From: Candidatus Thorarchaeota archaeon
GTDB taxonomy: Archaea; Asgardarchaeota; Thorarchaeia; Thorarchaeales; Thorarchaeaceae
Reading direction: 5' to 3'
DNA: 9,200 bases
NCBI GenBank assembly: GCA_016841005.1
Contig: JAEORG010000196.1
Location: forward strand, 1-9,200
The notes below the pieces were generated by a model. It ran no database searches. It was not told where the DNA came from and was given only the letters and a program-made list of their open reading frames with translations. How positions within the stretch are numbered: the first letter of the stretch is position 1; each line of letters begins with the position of its first letter. This document shows positions 6,074 through 9,200 of the stretch, piece after piece. The position numbers and the translations under genes were made by a program.

Positions 6074-6508
6074 CTAGATTAATGTTTCAAGAATCTCAGC
6101 TACGTCTTCAACATATTTTGGACAGTTGTTGAATACACCTTTTTCGAAAGCATCTCTCACATCTTCAGCAGCGGCTAGGTCATATTTGATTAATTCTCTG
6201 CAAAGCACTGAACCATGAAGTTTGGAAAAATTTTCGAGAAGTGTGTTTGCGGCTTGAAAGGTCTTCTCCTCCATCATTGACCCTCCGTACTTCAGTCCTA
6301 GAGCCATGATTGCTCCAGTCAGAGCTCCACATACATTTCCATTACTAGCTATGCCTCCACCAAATCCAGCTGCTATATTCCTGCAGGTTTCATAGTCAAG
6401 TTTTCCAGAACTGAGGTGTACACCATAGGTAGCAAATATCGCTTGTGAACAAGAGCCTCTCTGTTCATCCATTATCTTCTTTGCGTTTTCCACGCGAGTA
6501 GATGACAT
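6074..6508 (-). CDS. C_GCAxxG_C_C family redox/metal-binding-type protein
   Basis: This 144-residue protein belongs to the C_GCAxxG_C_C family, cysteine-rich proteins of unproven, probably redox or metal-related function. The signature appears as GSCSQAIFATYG (about residues 18-29) with Cys20 (the usual CA replaced by CS). It is followed by Cys42, the glycine-rich AAGFGGGIASNGNVCGALTGAIMALG with Cys60, then Cys103 (CRELI) and Cys129 (CPKYVEDVAEILE). These are the expected conserved cysteines. The frame also allows ATG 6532, but that codon lies inside the TATA-like ATGTATAAAT at 6531-6540, 27 nt before ATG 6508. I therefore place the start at 6508 on a probably leaderless mRNA; no Shine-Dalgarno is present at either. 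The beta-lactamase-like gene lies upstream on the same strand, 69 nt away. Confidence 0.85.
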   Translation of the reverse strand: MSSTRVENAKKIMDEQRGSCSQAIFATYGVHLSSGKLDYETCRNIAAGFGGGIASNGNVCGALTGAIMALGLKYGGSMMEEKTFQAANTLLENFSKLHGSVLCRELIKYDLAAAEDVRDAFEKGVFNNCPKYVEDVAEILETLI

Positions 6509-6530
6509 ATGGTTGTGCAAGTTTGAACAC

Positions 6531-6540
6531 ATTTATACAT
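6531..6540 (-). promoter_or_regulatory. TATA-like box for the C_GCAxxG_C_C gene
   Basis: Minus strand ATGTATAAAT, centred about 27 nt from ATG 6508. It decides the start of the downstream gene, because translation from ATG 6532 would begin within the promoter box. Confidence 0.45.
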
Positions 6541-6577
6541 TTACTGAAAGGTTATTATTATCGTTCCCACACCTTTT

Positions 6578-7774
6578 TCAAATTAACAAACCTGATTTGC
6601 TAATCGATTCGTAGAATGCTGTACGCAAAGCGATATCTCTTGGATCATGTGGAAATGATGTTCCGAGTCCATTGAGCACATATCCATAGCCTATTCCAAC
6701 TTCTGGATCTGCATATCCAAATGATCCTCCTGTACCAGGCATCCCAAAAGAGCTGGGAGAACCAAAGGAACTCCCAGAAAGCCCTTTCGCAAATCCAAGT
6801 GAATAGCTTGTATTCATCTTGAAGGCTCCATCTTTGAGACCATGTGTGGGAGGAATGGCTGGACCCATTAGTTGTTGAAGAGTTTCTTCACGAATTCCAA
6901 GTTCTTTTCCCCCAGTAGCAAAAACACTGTAGGCGCGAGCGATTGCCCGAGCTGTACCTACCCCTCCCCCAGATGGAACTTCATAATTTCGAGTATAGAT
7001 GCGATTCTCATCAAGACAAAACTCCGTCCCAACCAAAGCACGACGAAGTGGTGATCGAGGATTCATCGCGGCAAGAATCATTCCTAGACCTGCAGACTTC
7101 ATTGCTGAAAAAGAAAATTTGATTTCTCTAAGCGGAGCGAGTCTAGAATTTGGAATATCTTCTGGCAAACCAATGTAAAAGTCGATACCTAAAGGAGTAG
7201 CAATCTCATCACGGAAGTATTGTCCTATGCTACGACCCTTTGGATCAACCCTTCGGAGAAGTTCGCTCTGGTAGAAGCCTAGTGTCAACGCATGGTAAGT
7301 GTGTCGTGTTCCTGGTTCATAAGCTGGTTTCTGCCTAGCTAATACTACAGCTAGACGGTCTTGGTCCGCAATAATCTCTTTATCTCCAAGTTCGTCAAAT
7401 GCATACAATCCTGCTTGATGTGCCATAAGTTGCCGAACGGTGATTCTTTCCTTTCCATTTTGAGCGAACTCAGGCCAATATTTCGAAACAGGTTCATCAT
7501 ATTCATACAATCCCTGAGAATGCGCATGTGCCATGGCTAAAGCTGATAATCCTTTCGTCGTTGACCAAACAAGCACCATAGTATCTTCTTCCCACGGTTC
7601 TCCTGTGGCTTCATTCCTAATACCTCCCCACAAATCGACTACTTTCTCTCCTTGATAGTAAATACAACAAGCAGCACCAAGCTCATCACGAAGCTTGAAA
7701 TTTTCGATAAAAGTATCTCTCACTGCTTCAAATCCTGACTTGACAAAACCTGATATCGCATTATCCTCGTTCAC
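6578..7774 (-). CDS. Class C beta-lactamase-fold serine hydrolase (family VIII esterase type)
   Basis: This 398-residue protein has a serine beta-lactamase fold and most likely acts as an esterase or peptidase, not a drug-resistance enzyme. VWSTTKG carries the SxxK nucleophile pair Ser71-Lys74. The second motif is Tyr160 in TYHALTLG, where the usual YxN has become YHA, as in family VIII esterases. LMAHQAGL (117-124) and the C-terminal GTGGSFGYADP are also typical of EstB-like proteins. No signal peptide is visible, so it is probably cytoplasmic, unlike true AmpC enzymes. The start is GTG 7774: a stop codon lies three codons upstream in frame, and AGGAT is found about 9 nt before it. The gene diverges from the E2-like gene across a 150-nt gap. 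Confidence 0.9.
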   Translation of the reverse strand: MNEDNAISGFVKSGFEAVRDTFIENFKLRDELGAACCIYYQGEKVVDLWGGIRNEATGEPWEEDTMVLVWSTTKGLSALAMAHAHSQGLYEYDEPVSKYWPEFAQNGKERITVRQLMAHQAGLYAFDELGDKEIIADQDRLAVVLARQKPAYEPGTRHTYHALTLGFYQSELLRRVDPKGRSIGQYFRDEIATPLGIDFYIGLPEDIPNSRLAPLREIKFSFSAMKSAGLGMILAAMNPRSPLRRALVGTEFCLDENRIYTRNYEVPSGGGVGTARAIARAYSVFATGGKELGIREETLQQLMGPAIPPTHGLKDGAFKMNTSYSLGFAKGLSGSSFGSPSSFGMPGTGGSFGYADPEVGIGYGYVLNGLGTSFPHDPRDIALRTAFYESISKSGLLI

Positions 7775-7820
7775 TCTGACTCAATCCTACTCTTTTTTTG
7801 ATTTGACTCTTGGACGCGAT

Positions 7821-7836
7821 GATATGCTTTAATATC
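7821..7836. promoter_or_regulatory. Shared TATA-like site in the divergent gap
   Basis: GATAT-N6-ATATC with TTTAATAT on the plus strand and ATATTAAAGC on the minus strand. It is about 55 nt from the beta-lactamase-like GTG and about 95 nt from the E2-like ATG, so it could serve either direction. The 5-bp arms are short and may be chance. Confidence 0.3.
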
Positions 7837-7924
7837 CCTTTTGAATGATACATGGCTGCGAGGAACCGAATAAGTGTTAGAGCGCTTCAAGGGTTCTTAT
7901 TTCCTTTCATGAGGTTCGTTGTTT

Positions 7925-8764
7925 ATGAATTCAGGTAACAAGAGTACGGACGTCAAACGTGAAAACATCAAAGAATCATCCGCATACACGGAAATAACTC
8001 ACAGATTCACCTTGCCGATCGATCTTCTCAATAATCTAGCTCCCAAACACCGTATTTACGGTCTGGTCGAAATTGATGTCACTAAAGCTAGGCGTTTCAT
8101 TTCAGATTATGAAGAACGAACTGGTGAGAAGTTGTCATTTACAGCATGGGTGATAAAGTGTATTGGCCAAGCTGTAAGTGAACACAAAGAAGTCCAAGCT
8201 CTCAAGAAAAGCAAGACGAAGCTTGTTGTTTTCGATGATGTCGATGTCGGTATGATTGTTGAAAAGCAGACAAAATCTGGAAAGGTTCCAACTCAATACT
8301 GTGTAAGAAAAGCGCATGAAAAAAGCTACAGGCAGATACATGATGAGATTCGTCAAGCTCAAAAACTTGATTCAGGTGACAGTATAGTTTCTGGAAAACG
8401 AAAATCTTCATCAGCTAATTCTCTTCGCCGTTTACCAGGTCCATTACAGAAGCTTTTCTGGAGAAAATTCCGGAAAGATCCCATTTTGAGAAAACAAATG
8501 ATGGGCACTGTTGGCGTCACAGCTGTTGGAATGTTCGGAAAAGGTAGCGGATGGGCTATCCCAATAGGCTTGCACCCCATTGTATTTGCATTAGGAGGTA
8601 TATCCAGTAAGTCACAGGACCCCGCCAATCCAATAAATATTGGAGAGTATCTTAACATGACTGTCATGTTTGATGAGGAGGTATCATTTGGAGCACCTGC
8701 TACCAGGTTTCTCGCGAGGCTTTCCGAGCTCATGCAAGCAGGATTTGGGCTTGAACAAGAATAA
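7925..8764 (+). CDS. Stand-alone 2-oxoacid dehydrogenase E2-type acyltransferase domain, catalytic His/Asp replaced
   Basis: This 279-residue protein resembles the catalytic domain of lipoyl acyltransferases (E2, chloramphenicol-acetyltransferase fold). Domain features include LVEIDVTKARRFISDY (about 47-62), LSFTAWVIKCIGQAV (70-84), VDVGMIVEK (106-114) and a GTVGVTAVGMFGKGSGWAIP core near 194-213. It has neither lipoyl nor E1/E3-binding domain. Normal E2 enzymes end with DHRVxDGAPAARFL; here residues 250-260 read DEEVSFGAPAT, so the catalytic histidine has become Glu and the aspartate Phe. Normal acyl transfer by that mechanism is therefore unlikely. Similar lone E2-like proteins are widespread and uncharacterised. 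The start is ATG 7925, with GAGGT 9 nt upstream; a TTG two codons earlier lies within that spacer. Confidence 0.85.
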   Translation: MNSGNKSTDVKRENIKESSAYTEITHRFTLPIDLLNNLAPKHRIYGLVEIDVTKARRFISDYEERTGEKLSFTAWVIKCIGQAVSEHKEVQALKKSKTKLVVFDDVDVGMIVEKQTKSGKVPTQYCVRKAHEKSYRQIHDEIRQAQKLDSGDSIVSGKRKSSSANSLRRLPGPLQKLFWRKFRKDPILRKQMMGTVGVTAVGMFGKGSGWAIPIGLHPIVFALGGISSKSQDPANPINIGEYLNMTVMFDEEVSFGAPATRFLARLSELMQAGFGLEQE

Positions 8765-8808
8765 ATTGAATGTGGATGTGAATATCGAATATTGATGATA
8801 GAATACTT

Positions 8809-8949
8809 TCACGCGTCAACCTGAAGGAAAACGATACCAAATACAATTAGAGCAATAGCGTCGATTAAGCTACCTCGATAACCATCTGCATTTGAGGCGT
8901 CACTAGCTTTTAGAATATCTCCAATTGAACGATAGAATCTCCTTAGCAA
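8809..8949 (-). CDS. Possible small membrane peptide or 3' gene remnant
   Basis: A 46-codon minus-strand frame from TTG 8949 has codons that look like real coding sequence: LRRFYRSIGDILKASD, then GYRGSLIDAIALIVFGIVFL, then QVDA. It suggests one transmembrane helix near the C-terminus. The frame stays open upstream through motif copy 4 into the tRNA region without an ATG, and no Shine-Dalgarno is obvious, so it may be the remnant 3' end of a lost gene. No family is recognised. The rest of the 8765-9008 gap holds only motif copy 4 and an AT-rich inverted repeat (AATAT-CGA-ATATT) near 8781-8793. Confidence 0.3.
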   Translation of the reverse strand: MLRRFYRSIGDILKASDASNADGYRGSLIDAIALIVFGIVFLQVDA

Positions 8950-8956
8950 CTGCTTG

Positions 8957-8980
8957 CCATTTTTGCCGACATCCTTAAAA
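8957..8980 (+). promoter_or_regulatory. Dispersed motif, copy 4 of 4; likely tRNA-Cys promoter
   Basis: CCATTTTTGCCGACATCCTT followed by AAAA. CTTAAA (8974-8979) is centred about 32 nt before the mature tRNA 5' end, the normal place for an archaeal TATA box with transcription starting a few bases upstream of the tRNA. The upstream GCCGACAT may be a lineage-specific BRE. Confidence 0.6.
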
Positions 8981-9008
8981 CAAAAACCGCCTCCGATGAA
9001 ATAACTGA

Positions 9009-9084
9009 GCCGGTTTGGCGGAGAAGCTTACGCGACAGCCTGCAGAGCTGTTTTACCTGGGTGCAAATCCCAGAGCCGGCTCCA
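9009..9084 (+). tRNA. tRNA-Cys (anticodon GCA), CCA encoded
   Basis: The cloverleaf folds by hand. The acceptor GCCGGTT (9009-9015) pairs with AGCCGGC (9074-9080) with one G-T wobble. The D stem is GCG/CGC (9018-9020/9031-9033). The anticodon stem ACAGC/GCTGT flanks the loop CTGCAGA with GCA at 9042-9044. The T stem CTGGG/CCCAG is perfect. The discriminator is T73 (9081), diagnostic of tRNA-Cys, followed by an encoded CCA. Two oddities exist. The T loop is TGCAAAT, with G instead of T at position 55, and the D loop (GAGAAGCTTA) lacks the usual GG pair. All stems are intact, so it is probably functional. A short T4 run after CCA may end transcription. Confidence 0.88.
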
Positions 9085-9123
9085 ATTTTCCGCAAGTTTC
9101 TTGTAGAAGTAGATCTCTCTTCT

Positions 9124-9200
9124 ATGGCTGCAATGAAAGAGGACAAATATCTCATCAGTTTTAATCTCTTGATTTCATTAGCTGCAATCCTGCAGCTGCT
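9124..9200 (+). CDS. Possible 5' end of a membrane protein running off the window
   Basis: An ATG at 9124 opens a frame with no stop to the window end: MAAMKEDKYLISFNLLISLA, then AILQLL. The charged start followed by a hydrophobic stretch fits an N-terminal membrane segment, and ATG 9133 is an alternative start. No clear ribosome site is seen. The last bases also form AGCTGCA-ATCC-TGCAGCT (9180-9197), a perfect 7-bp hairpin, so an RNA element cannot be excluded. Confidence 0.3.
   Translation, partial: MAAMKEDKYLISFNLLISLAAILQL

Noticed and set aside
6578..7774. A beta-lactam resistance gene
   Set aside because: YHA instead of YxN, no signal peptide and EstB-like features point to a family VIII esterase, not an AmpC enzyme.
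8135..8733. Minus-strand ORFs inside the E2-like gene
   Set aside because: They are shadows of a well-supported plus-strand gene and their translations show no domain pattern.

Overview
The window reads as chromosomal DNA from an archaeon. The gene starts have AT-rich TATA-like boxes, some about 27 nt before a start codon that would then be leaderless. A few starts have short GGTG/GAGGT-type Shine-Dalgarno sequences, there are no bacterial -35/-10 pairs, and the tRNA-Cys has a T73 discriminator and an encoded CCA. The gene mix (unlinked esterases and lipases, an acyl-CoA ligase, a stand-alone E2-like acyltransferase fold, a C_GCAxxG_C_C protein) would suit a heterotrophic archaeon, possibly an Asgard/Thorarchaeia-type lineage. 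That placement is an inference and was not tested.

Layout. At 1-758 (minus) lies the N-terminal part of a DUF4386-type membrane protein, cut by the window edge. At 1015-2160 (minus) is an Esterase-D/IroE-type alpha/beta hydrolase with a TPR-like tail. It is divergent from a monoacylglycerol-lipase-like hydrolase at 2458-3303 (plus). That lipase converges on an AMP-forming acyl-CoA ligase at 3330-4880 (minus). A short tandem on the plus strand follows: a 68-residue two-helix membrane protein (5079-5285) and a truncated methyltransferase N-terminus (5310-5447). Three minus-strand genes come next: a P-loop FlaR/adenylate-kinase-like protein (5444-5950), a C_GCAxxG_C_C protein (6074-6508) and a family VIII/class C beta-lactamase-fold esterase (6578-7774). 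A plus-strand E2-like acyltransferase-domain protein (7925-8764) and tRNA-Cys(GCA) (9009-9084) close the window, with a possible membrane-protein start running off the right edge.

Most genes appear to be separate transcription units, alternating in strand with 25-220 nt gaps, rather than one operon. The theme is release and activation of carboxylic acids. Three ester hydrolases of different folds or subfamilies (IroE-like, MAG-lipase-like, beta-lactamase-like) sit beside an acid-CoA ligase that could activate the released acids. Whether they act together is inference from proximity only.

The most unusual structure is non-coding. A motif of about 25-30 bp, core GCYRACATCCTYARA, occurs four times, always on the plus strand (near 833, 2371, 4949 and 8957). 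Two of the copies lie exactly 44 nt upstream of an identical 15-mer: in one case it is the 5' end of tRNA-Cys, in the other it lies in the 5' leader of the lipase gene. This suggests either a conserved promoter element or a partial tRNA-locus duplication. No CRISPR array, IS element, rRNA or convincing prophage gene was seen.
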